Below are positions 37,668 through 46,815 of a DNA stretch of 64,000 nucleotides, piece after piece; within the stretch, counting starts at the first letter, position 1, and each line of letters starts with the position of its first letter. A model generated the notes under the pieces. That model ran no database searches, was not told the DNA's origin, and was given only the letters and a program-made list of their open reading frames with translations. The position numbers were made by a program, and so were the translations under genes. The DNA is from Marivirga arenosa (GTDB lineage: Bacteria > Bacteroidota > Bacteroidia > Cytophagales > Cyclobacteriaceae), in contig NZ_CP129968.2 in the NCBI RefSeq assembly GCF_030503875.2, positions 2,506,001-2,570,000 on the forward strand, given 5' to 3'.

Positions 37668-38534
37668 GTGAGTAAGAAAATAAGAATTGGTGGAGTACCG
37701 GAACACTATAACACCCCTATTCATTTAGCAATTGAATCAGGAGCTATTGAAAATGAAGGGATCGATATTGAATGGAAAACATTTGAAGGAGGTACTGGAG
37801 AAATGCGAGAGGCGCTAATCAATGACGAAATTGACATTTGCGCTATCCTTACCGAAGGTATTGTAAGTGGTATATTATCAGGAGTTCCTGCTAAAATAAT
37901 TAGTGGATATGTTAAAAGCCCTTTAATTTGGGGGATACACAGCGGAATAGATAACCCTATTAAAGATCATAAGGAAATTTACGATAAGCAATATGCGATT
38001 AGTAGAATTGGTTCAGGTTCACACCTAATGGCAATAGTGGATGCACTAAATAATGATAAAGAAATTGATCCTTCTCAATTTCATATTATCAATAATCTTA
38101 AAGGAGCTTTACAATCATTAAATGATTTAGAGACTGATGTTTTCTATTGGGAAAAGTATACTACCAAACCTTATGTTGAAAGTGGAGAAATCAAAAGGAT
38201 TGGCGAATATGTAACACCATGGCCATGTTTTGTATTAGCAGCACATACTAACATCATTAATACAAGACCAAAAGATATTTCTCGCGTATTAAGACAAATT
38301 CAAAAAAGCTCCGCTCAATTCATGGAGAATGAAGAAGCTGTGGACATAGTCAGTAAAAGATTTAACATCAAAAAAGAAGATGCTGCTAAATGGTATCATG
38401 CCACTGAATGGGCTACCGATGGCTGGGTCAGTAATAAAATGCTTAAAAATGTAGTCTATACTTTAAAAGAGGCTAATATTATTGAAGAAATGGCGGATAC
38501 TCAGCAACTTGTTTGGCAAAGAAATAGTATTTAA
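37668..38534 (+). CDS. NMT1/THI5-like substrate-binding domain protein, probably cytoplasmic
   Basis: A periplasmic-binding-protein fold of the NMT1/ABC-type sulfonate/pyrimidine class: KIRIGGVPEHYNTPIHLAIE, then GGTGEMREALINDEIDICAI, ILSGVPAKIISGYV and RIGSGSHLMAIVDAL. The start is GTG 37668 (288 residues); an earlier TTG at 37641 overlaps the candidate promoter. There is no signal peptide or lipobox, and no ABC permease or ATPase is adjacent, so it may be a cytosolic sensor or an enzyme of this fold rather than a transporter subunit. Confidence 0.75.
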   Translation: MSKKIRIGGVPEHYNTPIHLAIESGAIENEGIDIEWKTFEGGTGEMREALINDEIDICAILTEGIVSGILSGVPAKIISGYVKSPLIWGIHSGIDNPIKDHKEIYDKQYAISRIGSGSHLMAIVDALNNDKEIDPSQFHIINNLKGALQSLNDLETDVFYWEKYTTKPYVESGEIKRIGEYVTPWPCFVLAAHTNIINTRPKDISRVLRQIQKSSAQFMENEEAVDIVSKRFNIKKEDAAKWYHATEWATDGWVSNKMLKNVVYTLKEANIIEEMADTQQLVWQRNSI

Positions 38535-38643
38535 AATAGTTCTAAGTATTAGATATTAAGTAATTGGATTTTTAGAATCATCAAATATTGAGGCTGAAAT
38601 AACTTATTACCAATAACTAAAAACATATAACAAAATAAATAAG

Positions 38644-39081
38644 ATGAGTAAAGGAGAAATCGTAACCAACAAAGGCACATTAAAAATTGAATTTTATGAT
38701 GATGCTACCCCAAACACCGTGAAAAACTTTCACAAATTAGCGAAAGAAGGTTTTTATGATGGCTTAACTTTCCATAGAGTAATTCCTGACTTTGTAGTAC
38801 AAGGTGGATGCCCTGATGGAACGGGTGCTGGCGGACCAGGATATAGCATTGACTGTGAAACGGATGGTGATAAGCAATTTCATGAGAAAGGCGTTTTATC
38901 AATGGCTCATGCTGGAAAAAACACGGGCGGATCTCAATTCTTCATTTGCCATAATAGACAAAACACTCAACATTTAGATGGCAGACATACCGCTTTTGGT
39001 AAAGTATATGAAGGATTGGGTATCATAGATGATATTCGTCAAGGAGACGTAATGGAGAAAGTGACTATTATTGAAGAATAA
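38644..39081 (+). CDS. Peptidyl-prolyl cis-trans isomerase, cyclophilin type
   Basis: 145 residues with no signal peptide, hence cytoplasmic. Active-site landmarks: [19 protein letters not shown] (catalytic Arg in FHRV, Gln), [19 protein letters not shown] and [15 protein letters not shown]. It catalyses proline isomerisation in folding proteins. Short length matches the compact bacterial group. A terminator follows. Confidence 0.94.
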   Translation: MSKGEIVTNKGTLKIEFYDDATPNTVKNFHKLAKEGFYDGLTFHRVIPDFVVQGGCPDGTGAGGPGYSIDCETDGDKQFHEKGVLSMAHAGKNTGGSQFFICHNRQNTQHLDGRHTAFGKVYEGLGIIDDIRQGDVMEKVTIIEE

Positions 39082-39100
39082 AATCTACAATCCATTTTAT

Positions 39101-39137
39101 AAAAAAACCTCTGAATATTAGTTCAGAGGCTTTTTTT
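39101..39137. terminator. Bidirectional terminator
   Basis: CCTCTGAA (39108-39115) pairs with TTCAGAGG (39122-39129), with A7 before and T7 after. It separates the convergent cyclophilin and Kelch-protein genes. Confidence 0.85.
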
Positions 39138-39156
39138 ATAAGATATAATTTAAGAA

Positions 39157-42100
39157 TTATCGCTTTATCAGCTTTTTGGTTGTTTCTCCCTGATTAGTTT
39201 TAAATCTTACAAAGTATAAACCAGGGGCAAGATTAGAAAGGTCTATCCTATCATTAGACTTCACAGTTTTTACAAACTTCCCATTAACATTGAGAACCTG
39301 AATTTGCTTTAAAATTATATTTTCTCCTAAGCTAAAATTCACGAATTCATTAGCCGGATTTGGATAAATACTGATTTCAGCATCTAAATACGGATTTACA
39401 GATAAAACTGCATTTTCAGTTGATAAAGTATCTGAAGGAATCGAATATCTATATTCATATAATGTAGTATCAGAAAAAACCCGCTCTACCTTTAACATAG
39501 CTTTCAAATAATATTGATAGTTTGCATTTAAATCAGCAGATTGGTCTTCATAGCTTAAATTTTCTTCTTCAATCTCATACTGAGAAGTGCTAACCGAATC
39601 TAATTTTATAAATGCAGTATCTTGCTCTGATTTTCTGTAGACTAAATAATGATTTTCATGTTCGGATTTATCTTCAAAAATAATTTCATAATAACCCGCT
39701 GTCTCATGAATGTTAACTTTATCAATCATTGGACTATTTAAATAGGTTCTGGCTCTATCATTCCACCATGCAGATGCTGAACCATATTCATTTTTCACAT
39801 ATAAATCAACAGCTGGATTTGAATTCTCTTCTAATCCTGCATAAAAAAATGAAGTATCTGCTAAATTAAGGTTATATTTCCTTGCATTATAATCAATAAA
39901 AACAAGTGAATCAACTGGAATTAGTGTTGTATCAATGGGATCCCAGGTATATAAAATTTCAGAAGAAGAAATTGCTTTTGAAGAAAACCCTGTTGGTCTA
40001 TTTGGTCTTCCTTGTTTTGTTCTAAAAAAAGTCTTCAAGGAATTACCTTCAGTCCCGTCTTTCATTGAAAATAAAGTAACCGTAAATAATTTCTCTGCTG
40101 GAAGTGAATTAACCGTAAGAAAATTAGTATTCTGAGCTAGTGTATCAGAATAGTAGATACTATCAAAACTTTCAATCTCTATGTAATAATTATCCTCGTT
40201 TGGTGAATCAATCCATGACAATTTCACCCCTTCAATACCTATGCTGTCCGCCTTTAAGTTAACAGCTGGTAAGATTGCATCTTCATCTTTATAGTATAGT
40301 GATTCAGTTTCTCTGTACCATTTCTGATCTGTAGAATTATATCTACTACGCCCCAAAGATAATCCATAGAATAATTTATCATTATATGTAAAAGCATAAG
40401 CCGAATTGTTCTGTGGAATAGGCAAATATTCAATTTTTGTCAAATATGGTTTAGTATTAACATTCAATTCATCAATAGAATTATTATTTAAGTGAATTAA
40501 TTTATCATCAAAAACTACTGATAACTGTGTGAAGAATCTGGATTCATAATTAATAAAAACATCTTCAATTGAAATTTCTTTTGTACTGAAATTATAAGAA
40601 ATCCTTCCTGCGTTTTCTGTAAAAAATATCAGAGAATCATTTGAATGTGTAATATAGGTTGGATAGACATATTGCTCATCATATTCATTCTTATCCCATG
40701 ATTCTGAATTTATATCATAATTAGCTATTTCTAAATACCCTCCTGGGTTTTGCATGATTAAAAAAATCTTATCATCAACAACATGTGAAATTCTAACTTC
40801 ATAGTCTTCATATGGCATGTCAAGACTGGTATCCCATTTATTCTCATTTACATTATATCTATAAATAGTGGAATAATAATCGTAATTATAATTTTGTGCG
40901 CCCCATCCATAAATAATATCCTGATGATAAATTACATCATTAAATCTCATCAATGAATCTGCAGGTAAATCATTAAGCTTTTTGAGAGTACTATCATATA
41001 AATTATATCTATGAAGCTTTTTAGAGGATACTGAAAGAAAATAAATAGAACTATCATTAATTAACTTATACTCGTTGGTAATCAAACCCATTGAATCAAG
41101 TATTGATTCTAAACCATCTCCGTTATATTTCTTCCAGACGCCCATATTTACTGCTTTTGCAGTAATTTCATTACTAGCTTTTGAAGTATTATTATCATTA
41201 AAATTATATACACGATAGGTATATGAATTACCAGACTCAACTTTTTCATCAAAATATTTCCATGAATCCTCGCTTAAGGTATCATACAAAATAAATTCAC
41301 CATTATTAACTTTACGTTCAATTATCACTCCCTCCTTTATTCTACTTCTATTATCAAATTCTAATCCAATTGTATTTTCACTAGTGTAATTCAATTTTAG
41401 CGAGTTAGGAGATAATAAAGGAGTGAAAACTGATATGACATTAGAGGTATCTGCCCCATATAGATTTGATACTATCAACCTTACCTTTATTGAATCAAGC
41501 TCACTGCTGGTATTAAAACCAGTAAAATAAGTAGTTCTTAGGGTATCACTATTTCCGAAAGTACTATCATTTTCGAATTTATATTGTAAGACAAAATACT
41601 GTCTATTTTTAATTCCTTTCGTATCTAAATTTACATCGATAGAACTTGAATAAACATCAAAACTACGTAATTTCAAACTGTCAATAGAAGGCTTTAGTGA
41701 ATCTAGATTTACAATAAATTCATTTGAAAAATCAGATGCAATTCTTTTTCCTTCATCATCAATCAATTTCACTCTATATTTAAGTTCAGAAACAACTGAA
41801 TCTTCCTGATCAATAAAACTAAAAGCGGTAGTATTTCTGCTTTGAAGTAAATATTGACTAGTATCAATTATTTGATAATCTTGGTTATTTACACTTTTCT
41901 CAATAATCACTTTTTCACTATTATCAAAATTATAAATTTCAAGTTCTCTTTCCTTGAAATCATCAGAACTATTGAATGCAAGAATTTCAGGAGTGTTAAT
42001 TTTGCCCTCTCTAAAAATTGGATAAAAACTTAGTTCATTTGAGGTACTAGTTACCCCTTTCCTATTTGCAGCAATCTTTACATAATGGATTGTATTAGGA

Positions 42101-43272
42101 TCAAGTAAATAATTGTAAATTTTTGTTGAAGTTTTAAATGACTCAACCGTTCCAATACTTCTATAACTTTCATTATCTTCTTTTGATAAATAAATTATAT
42201 AATTATCAAATTCTTCCTTTTCATTATTTTCCCAGTATAAAATATTAAACTCTTCTACACCATCCCAAGTAGGAATTGTTTCAGTTAAGGTAGGAGCCTT
42301 TGGTGGATCTATAGTTATTGTCACTAATTTTTGAAAGCTATTTTGATAAATAGGATCAAAAATGTTTCCTGTAGCTCCTAATCCTGATATGACTTCACCA
42401 TTTATCTGAAATACTATAGGATCATCTCTGTCATCTGTAAAATAATACTCTTCACTTGAAACAGAAAAATCAGTGACATCTATAATTACTTCTTTATTAG
42501 TTGATGCTGCTTTTAAAACATGAACTAGGTTATTTTCATCAACATAAACTGTATTATCCATTAAACTACTTAAATTAATATCATAACCTAATTCTTCTGT
42601 CCATGTATCAGTAGTAGGATCATATGAAAGAATATCTTGATAGTTAAAAGTCCCACTACTGTATTCTACCCCTGAACTAATATAACCCTTGCCATTAACA
42701 TTGAACCCGATCGCACCTGTACGTTTGAACTCATCACCTACGCCTGAAATCGAGACCCATTGATCATTATGGTCGTCATACTTATAAAAATCACTTAATT
42801 GACCAGAGCTTCCAGAACCTAGCCCTACGTATCCTTTATTATTGATAACGAAACTTGAAGCAGAGCTTCTTACATTCGGCATACTAGCTACACTCTCCCA
42901 AGAGCCAGTATTTGGGTCATATTTATAAAAATCAGCATATGAATTACTATCATCACCACCGGTTCCTACATAAGCTTTACCATTTACAACAAATGCAACA
43001 GCTGAACTTCTTGCTGCACCAGGAAAATCTGAAATAGGAGTCCACAGATCATTTTGGATATCGTATTTGTAAAAATCCTTCTTATAATAGTTGTAGGTGT
43101 CTCTTTCCACACCTAAACCTACATAAGCTGTATCCCCAATAACAAATTGTACCGCACTCGTTCGCCCATCACCAGGGAATGATGCAATAGACTGCCATTC
43201 TTGAACTTGTGCTTGAACATGATTAAAAATGGTAATAGTTGAAAGTAATATGGTAAGTAAAGTTATCTTCAT
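39157..43272 (-). CDS. Large secreted Kelch/FN3-like protein with type IX sorting domain
   Basis: 1371 residues. The signal peptide (MKITLLTILLSTITIFNHVQ) is followed by about five Kelch-type repeats of about 48 residues (SSAVAFVVNGKAYVGTGGDD, DFYKYDPNTGSWESVASMPN), a long stretch of FN3-like modules, a second Kelch-like group around residues 740-960, more FN3-like modules, and a C-terminal type A sorting domain with ISIYPNPANEFVNFSLGEN and LAPGLYFVRFKTNQGETTKK. The sorting domain means export through the type IX system and attachment or release at the surface. Ligand unknown. Confidence 0.92.
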   Translation of the reverse strand: MKITLLTILLSTITIFNHVQAQVQEWQSIASFPGDGRTSAVQFVIGDTAYVGLGVERDTYNYYKKDFYKYDIQNDLWTPISDFPGAARSSAVAFVVNGKAYVGTGGDDSNSYADFYKYDPNTGSWESVASMPNVRSSASSFVINNKGYVGLGSGSSGQLSDFYKYDDHNDQWVSISGVGDEFKRTGAIGFNVNGKGYISSGVEYSSGTFNYQDILSYDPTTDTWTEELGYDINLSSLMDNTVYVDENNLVHVLKAASTNKEVIIDVTDFSVSSEEYYFTDDRDDPIVFQINGEVISGLGATGNIFDPIYQNSFQKLVTITIDPPKAPTLTETIPTWDGVEEFNILYWENNEKEEFDNYIIYLSKEDNESYRSIGTVESFKTSTKIYNYLLDPNTIHYVKIAANRKGVTSTSNELSFYPIFREGKINTPEILAFNSSDDFKERELEIYNFDNSEKVIIEKSVNNQDYQIIDTSQYLLQSRNTTAFSFIDQEDSVVSELKYRVKLIDDEGKRIASDFSNEFIVNLDSLKPSIDSLKLRSFDVYSSSIDVNLDTKGIKNRQYFVLQYKFENDSTFGNSDTLRTTYFTGFNTSSELDSIKVRLIVSNLYGADTSNVISVFTPLLSPNSLKLNYTSENTIGLEFDNRSRIKEGVIIERKVNNGEFILYDTLSEDSWKYFDEKVESGNSYTYRVYNFNDNNTSKASNEITAKAVNMGVWKKYNGDGLESILDSMGLITNEYKLINDSSIYFLSVSSKKLHRYNLYDSTLKKLNDLPADSLMRFNDVIYHQDIIYGWGAQNYNYDYYSTIYRYNVNENKWDTSLDMPYEDYEVRISHVVDDKIFLIMQNPGGYLEIANYDINSESWDKNEYDEQYVYPTYITHSNDSLIFFTENAGRISYNFSTKEISIEDVFINYESRFFTQLSVVFDDKLIHLNNNSIDELNVNTKPYLTKIEYLPIPQNNSAYAFTYNDKLFYGLSLGRSRYNSTDQKWYRETESLYYKDEDAILPAVNLKADSIGIEGVKLSWIDSPNEDNYYIEIESFDSIYYSDTLAQNTNFLTVNSLPAEKLFTVTLFSMKDGTEGNSLKTFFRTKQGRPNRPTGFSSKAISSSEILYTWDPIDTTLIPVDSLVFIDYNARKYNLNLADTSFFYAGLEENSNPAVDLYVKNEYGSASAWWNDRARTYLNSPMIDKVNIHETAGYYEIIFEDKSEHENHYLVYRKSEQDTAFIKLDSVSTSQYEIEEENLSYEDQSADLNANYQYYLKAMLKVERVFSDTTLYEYRYSIPSDTLSTENAVLSVNPYLDAEISIYPNPANEFVNFSLGENIILKQIQVLNVNGKFVKTVKSNDRIDLSNLAPGLYFVRFKTNQGETTKKLIKR

Positions 43273-43901
43273 ATGTAAATAATTTCAAACGCCAATGATA
43301 GTTATTAATTATTAGAAGAAAAATAGATTAAAGCAGAAATTTTAGAGTATAGAAGGTTTTAGAAATCAGTACTTAATATATAATCTTACAGTATCATTTT
43401 TTTGGATTAAACACTCCTCACTACCAGAATTGTAATCTCTGATGGTATGTCTTTTAATTCTAAATAATACAATTATCCTTATCCACCAATGCTGCCAAAT
43501 CTACCCTTGCCTCCGTAAGAAAAGCCTCGCCAACAGCAAACCTATACTCAGCCCTAACAGCAACTGTAAGCTCAGCTTGGTGCTTGGTGTATGTGGTATC
43601 TATTAAGTGGATCAGACATTTTTGAAGGGGTTGCATGCGGTTTTTTTGATTGAAGTTTAAGCAAACGGGAAAAGTATGAAATAACACACGTTACAAAAAC
43701 ATACTAGTGGGATTATGATTTCTGATAGGATGTCCATCTCCCAACTAATTGAATTATTGGATATTGAAAACTCCTTTCATTTTATCAAGGAAGTACACGA
43801 TTTGGACTACCTCTCTGATTCATGTTTATAAAGCATTACAAATCACAGTGCACTTTCAACAAACATTTATATTCTTATAAAATAATCATGTGATTAATTA
43901 A
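43273..43901. other. Spacer with no supported gene
   Basis: The right half of this stretch (about 43480-43640) is richer in GC than its surroundings and contains short frames on both strands, none with a credible start, composition or family. It might be a decayed gene end. I see no tRNA or clear hairpin. Confidence 0.5.
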
Positions 43902-43909
43902 TACCTTTG
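43902..43909 (+). promoter_or_regulatory. Candidate -7 promoter element
   Basis: TACCTTTG fits TAnnTTTG exactly, 20 bp upstream of the ABC-F start codon. Confidence 0.5.
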
Positions 43910-43928
43910 CGGCTTAATTTGATACAAT

Positions 43929-45566
43929 ATGATTTCAGTAGATGCAGTAGGCGTAGAATTTAGTGGCTCCACCCTTTTTAACAACATTACTTTTAATATT
44001 AATGAGAATGATCGCATAGCCCTAATGGGTAAAAATGGTGCAGGTAAATCGACCTTACTAAAAATCATTGCAGGAGCGAATAAACCTACTTATGGTAAAA
44101 TTTCTGCACCTGGAGATGCAATCATAGCATACTTACCACAGCATCTATTAACAGAAGATGATTCCACTGTTTTTGAAGAAGCCTCTAAAGCTTTTGCCAG
44201 CATTTTGGAGATGAAAAATCAAATGGAATGGTGTAATCAGCAATTAGAAACGAGAACTGATTACGAATCAGATGAATACAGCAAAATAATTGAACAAGTT
44301 TCAGAACTGAGTGAAAAATACTATAGCATAGATGATATAAATGTAGATGCTGAGGTAGAGAAAACATTGTTAGGTTTAGGATTTTTAAGGTCAGATTTTA
44401 ATCGTTCTACTGCTGAATTTAGTGGAGGATGGCGAATGCGAATTGAGTTAGCCAAAATCCTTCTGAAAAAACCTGATTTGATTCTTTTGGATGAGCCCAC
44501 CAACCATTTGGATATCGAGTCAGTGCAATGGCTAGAAGATTTTTTAACCAACAATGCAAAAGCTGTGATGGTCATTAGCCATGATAAAACCTTTGTGGAT
44601 AATTTAACCAACCGTACCATAGAAATCACCCAGGGAAAAATCTATGATTATAAAACCAACTATTCTCATTATTTAGAATTGCGCAAAGAAAGACGCGAAC
44701 AGCAACAAAAGCATTTTGATGATCAAGCAAAGCAGATTGCCGAAATTCAGCAATTTATTGACCGATTTAAAGGCACCTATTCCAAAACGCTTCAGGTACA
44801 ATCCCGCGTGAAAATGCTGGAAAAGATGGAAATTGTAGAAGTAGATGAAGTTGACACCGCTGCATTAAATTTGAAGTTCCCTCCTGCTCCACGCTCAGGA
44901 AATTATCCGGTAATTGCGGATGGCTTGACTAAAAATTATGGTGATCATATAGTTTTCAAGGATGTTTCCCTAACCATCGCCAGAGGTGAAAAAATTGCTT
45001 TTGTGGGTAAAAATGGTGAAGGTAAGTCCACTTTAGTAAAAGCCATAATGGGTGAAATTGATTTTGAAGGCGAATTGCAAGTGGGCCATAATAGCATGAT
45101 AGGCTATTTTGCACAGAATCAGGCCGCTTTACTAGATGGTGATCTTACCGTTTTTCAGACCGTTGATAACATTGCTAAAGGGGATGTAAGAACTAAAATC
45201 AAAGACATCTTGGGTGCCTTTATGTTCAGTGGAGATGCCCTTGATAAAAAGGTGAAAGTATTGTCTGGAGGAGAACGTACCCGACTAGCAATGATTAAAT
45301 TATTGCTTCAGCCCGTTAATTTGCTAATTCTTGATGAACCTACCAACCATTTGGATATCAAAACAAAGGAGATTTTAAAAGATGCTTTAAAAGCTTTTGA
45401 GGGTACTATGATATTGGTGTCTCATGATAGAGATTTCCTCGATGGCTTAGCCAATAAAGTATTTGAATTTGGCAATAAGCGAGTAAAAGAACATTTTGAG
45501 GACATTAATGGCTTCTTACGAAATAAGAAAATAGAGAATTTGAAGGAAATTGAGATAAAGGTTTGA
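43929..45566 (+). CDS. ABC-F family ATPase (ribosome-associated)
   Basis: 545 residues with two ABC domains and no membrane helices. Domain 1: Walker A GKNGAGKST, signature FSGGWRMR, Walker B DLILLDEPTNHLD. Domain 2: GKNGEGKST, LSGGERTR, LLILDEPTNHLD. The charged linker between them (LRKERREQQQKHFDDQAKQI) is the P-site tRNA interaction motif region of ABC-F proteins. Family members act on stalled or empty ribosomes; some give antibiotic protection. Closest in length and layout to the YbiT/Ettα-like housekeeping group. Confidence 0.92.
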   Translation: MISVDAVGVEFSGSTLFNNITFNINENDRIALMGKNGAGKSTLLKIIAGANKPTYGKISAPGDAIIAYLPQHLLTEDDSTVFEEASKAFASILEMKNQMEWCNQQLETRTDYESDEYSKIIEQVSELSEKYYSIDDINVDAEVEKTLLGLGFLRSDFNRSTAEFSGGWRMRIELAKILLKKPDLILLDEPTNHLDIESVQWLEDFLTNNAKAVMVISHDKTFVDNLTNRTIEITQGKIYDYKTNYSHYLELRKERREQQQKHFDDQAKQIAEIQQFIDRFKGTYSKTLQVQSRVKMLEKMEIVEVDEVDTAALNLKFPPAPRSGNYPVIADGLTKNYGDHIVFKDVSLTIARGEKIAFVGKNGEGKSTLVKAIMGEIDFEGELQVGHNSMIGYFAQNQAALLDGDLTVFQTVDNIAKGDVRTKIKDILGAFMFSGDALDKKVKVLSGGERTRLAMIKLLLQPVNLLILDEPTNHLDIKTKEILKDALKAFEGTMILVSHDRDFLDGLANKVFEFGNKRVKEHFEDINGFLRNKKIENLKEIEIKV

Positions 45567-45825
45567 TTAGTTTAGTATTGTGCATATTTAGTATGGCTAC
45601 CCTCAGTAGTCTGTATAAACTGTAAAGTGTCGTGTTCTATAATGAGAGAGCTGATATAGTCCGTAGCTTTTATCAAGGTGTTGTTTTCGTTTACTTTTTG
45701 TCTTTGCTGGCTGCCAGAAGCAATTTTGTTTTACAGGAAGATTTTGATGGTTATTTAAGGTTCTTGGTTCTTTGCTAATGGACACACGCGGAAACGCGTA
45801 CGCCAGCGGAGAAAACGGGCGCAAG

Positions 45826-45934
45826 GCTTCACCAAGAATTTTTCAGCCTCGATGGGAAAGGAAAAATAATTTGCTTACTGTCGTAATGTACTGCCCTTCC
45901 TTTGGTTCCGCACGCGCGGAACCAACTACTGTCC
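45826..45934. repeat. Conserved non-coding segment with GGTTCCGC hairpin (decayed unit)
   Basis: It aligns with 51133-51245: both start gcttcaccaag, share tcgatgggnaag and end ggaaccaactactg. GGTTCCGC (45904-45911) and GCGGAACC (45916-45923) form a perfect 8-bp stem with a 4-nt loop. In the other copy the stem is unchanged while the loop differs. It sits 50-160 bp downstream of a toxin gene in both places. The rest of 45567-45985 holds the CGCGGAAACGCG dyad and no gene I can support. Confidence 0.75.
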
Positions 45935-45985
45935 TCTCCTAACTATTGCATATTGCTTTCAAGCAGTAAATATTAGGAAGGCAGC

Positions 45986-46276
45986 TTATTTATAGAGGTC
46001 TTTAGGATTTCGACTAGTATGGAAGACAGCATAAATGATGACTGACTTCTCTTCAATACCATATACTATTTTATAGGGAAAACGCTTCATGACAGCCACT
46101 CTTTCTTCTTTACTACTTATAGGATATAGCAGTGGTTTTTTGGTTATCCTAGCCAAATGCTTTTCCAGTGAACTAACAAATTCTGAACCTAACCCCTCCT
46201 TACGATCTTCATACCATGTAAAAGCATCACTGATCTCATCAGCTGCTTCTTCTTTGATGACAAGAGTATAATTCAT
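45986..46276 (-). CDS. RelE/ParE-family toxin
   Basis: 96 residues: MNYTLVIKEEAADEISDAFT, WYEDRKEGLGSEFVSSLEKH, RFPYKIVYGIEEKSVIIYAV, and a complete end motif FHTSRNPKDLYK. It belongs with the toxins at 12598 and 51287. The antitoxin gene ends one base before its start. Whether it targets ribosomes or gyrase is not determined. Confidence 0.87.
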   Translation of the reverse strand: MNYTLVIKEEAADEISDAFTWYEDRKEGLGSEFVSSLEKHLARITKKPLLYPISSKEERVAVMKRFPYKIVYGIEEKSVIIYAVFHTSRNPKDLYK

Positions 46277-46498
46277 TTACCCTTGAAGTCGTGCCTTTAC
46301 TTCTTCCCAACTATAGGATTTAGACTCTCCTTTTTTATGGCGGGCTATTCTTTTATCCAATTTTTTTCGCTCGGACTCACTTAATAAAAAATCATTCGAT
46401 TTGTCAGCTTGCATCATGCCATAAACTAGCTGGATAAAACGTTCATCAGCATTGTTCAAATATTCCTGAAGTTCTTTTCTTAGAGTTATTGTGCTCAT
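46277..46498 (-). CDS. Antitoxin of the RelE/ParE pair
   Basis: 73 residues from ATG 46498 (MSTITLRKELQEYLNNADER); an upstream in-frame ATG at 46540 adds 14 residues not seen in relatives. YSWEEVKARLQG at the C-terminus matches SSWEEVKNRIRN of the 12882 antitoxin. Upstream lies the C-terminal piece of a tyrosine recombinase, as in the intact units. Confidence 0.82.
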   Translation of the reverse strand: MSTITLRKELQEYLNNADERFIQLVYGMMQADKSNDFLLSESERKKLDKRIARHKKGESKSYSWEEVKARLQG

Positions 46499-46570
46499 AG
46501 GTTTGAGATTGTCTTGTAATTGTAAATATAACATTTTCATTTTCTATTTTAGTTTCATTTATTGATTTTA

Positions 46571-46815
46571 TCACAACAGATGGAACTTATGTAGTTCTTG
46601 TTTTAAGCTTTCCATTTCATTCTGTAAATAGCTTTCTGTACTGCTGATATATCTGTGACCTGCCAAGTATTGGGCTTCGCTGAAATTGTGTTGTTTCACC
46701 CATTTGGTAATCACGCTATGCGGATTTCCTTGGGGTTTAAAATTTTGGGATTGATCTTAATAAAATCGAGCAATTTGGGTCATGAAGTTGCTAAAACTTT
46801 AACTACTGTTCCTTC
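46571..46815 (-). pseudogene. Decayed C-terminus of a tyrosine recombinase
   Basis: From about 46716 down to the TGA at 46571 the minus strand reads VITKWVKQHNFSEAQYLAGH and then RYISSTESYLQNEMESLKQE, matching the end of the recombinase at 51886 (VITKWLRGHNLREVQYLAGH). Beyond 46716 the match continues weakly only with a frameshift and a stop (GEGTVVKVLATS, then KEIR). The rest of the gene is missing; a transposase gene starts at 46903. Confidence 0.85.

Noticed and set aside
43460..43687. Minus-strand frame of 75 codons in the gap before the ABC-F gene
   Set aside because: No recognisable family, implausible composition and no linked genes; kept only as part of an unassigned spacer.
45603..45824. 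Minus-strand frame of 73 codons after the ABC-F gene
   Set aside because: Basic and low in order, in a region that looks like decayed non-coding sequence of an older unit.
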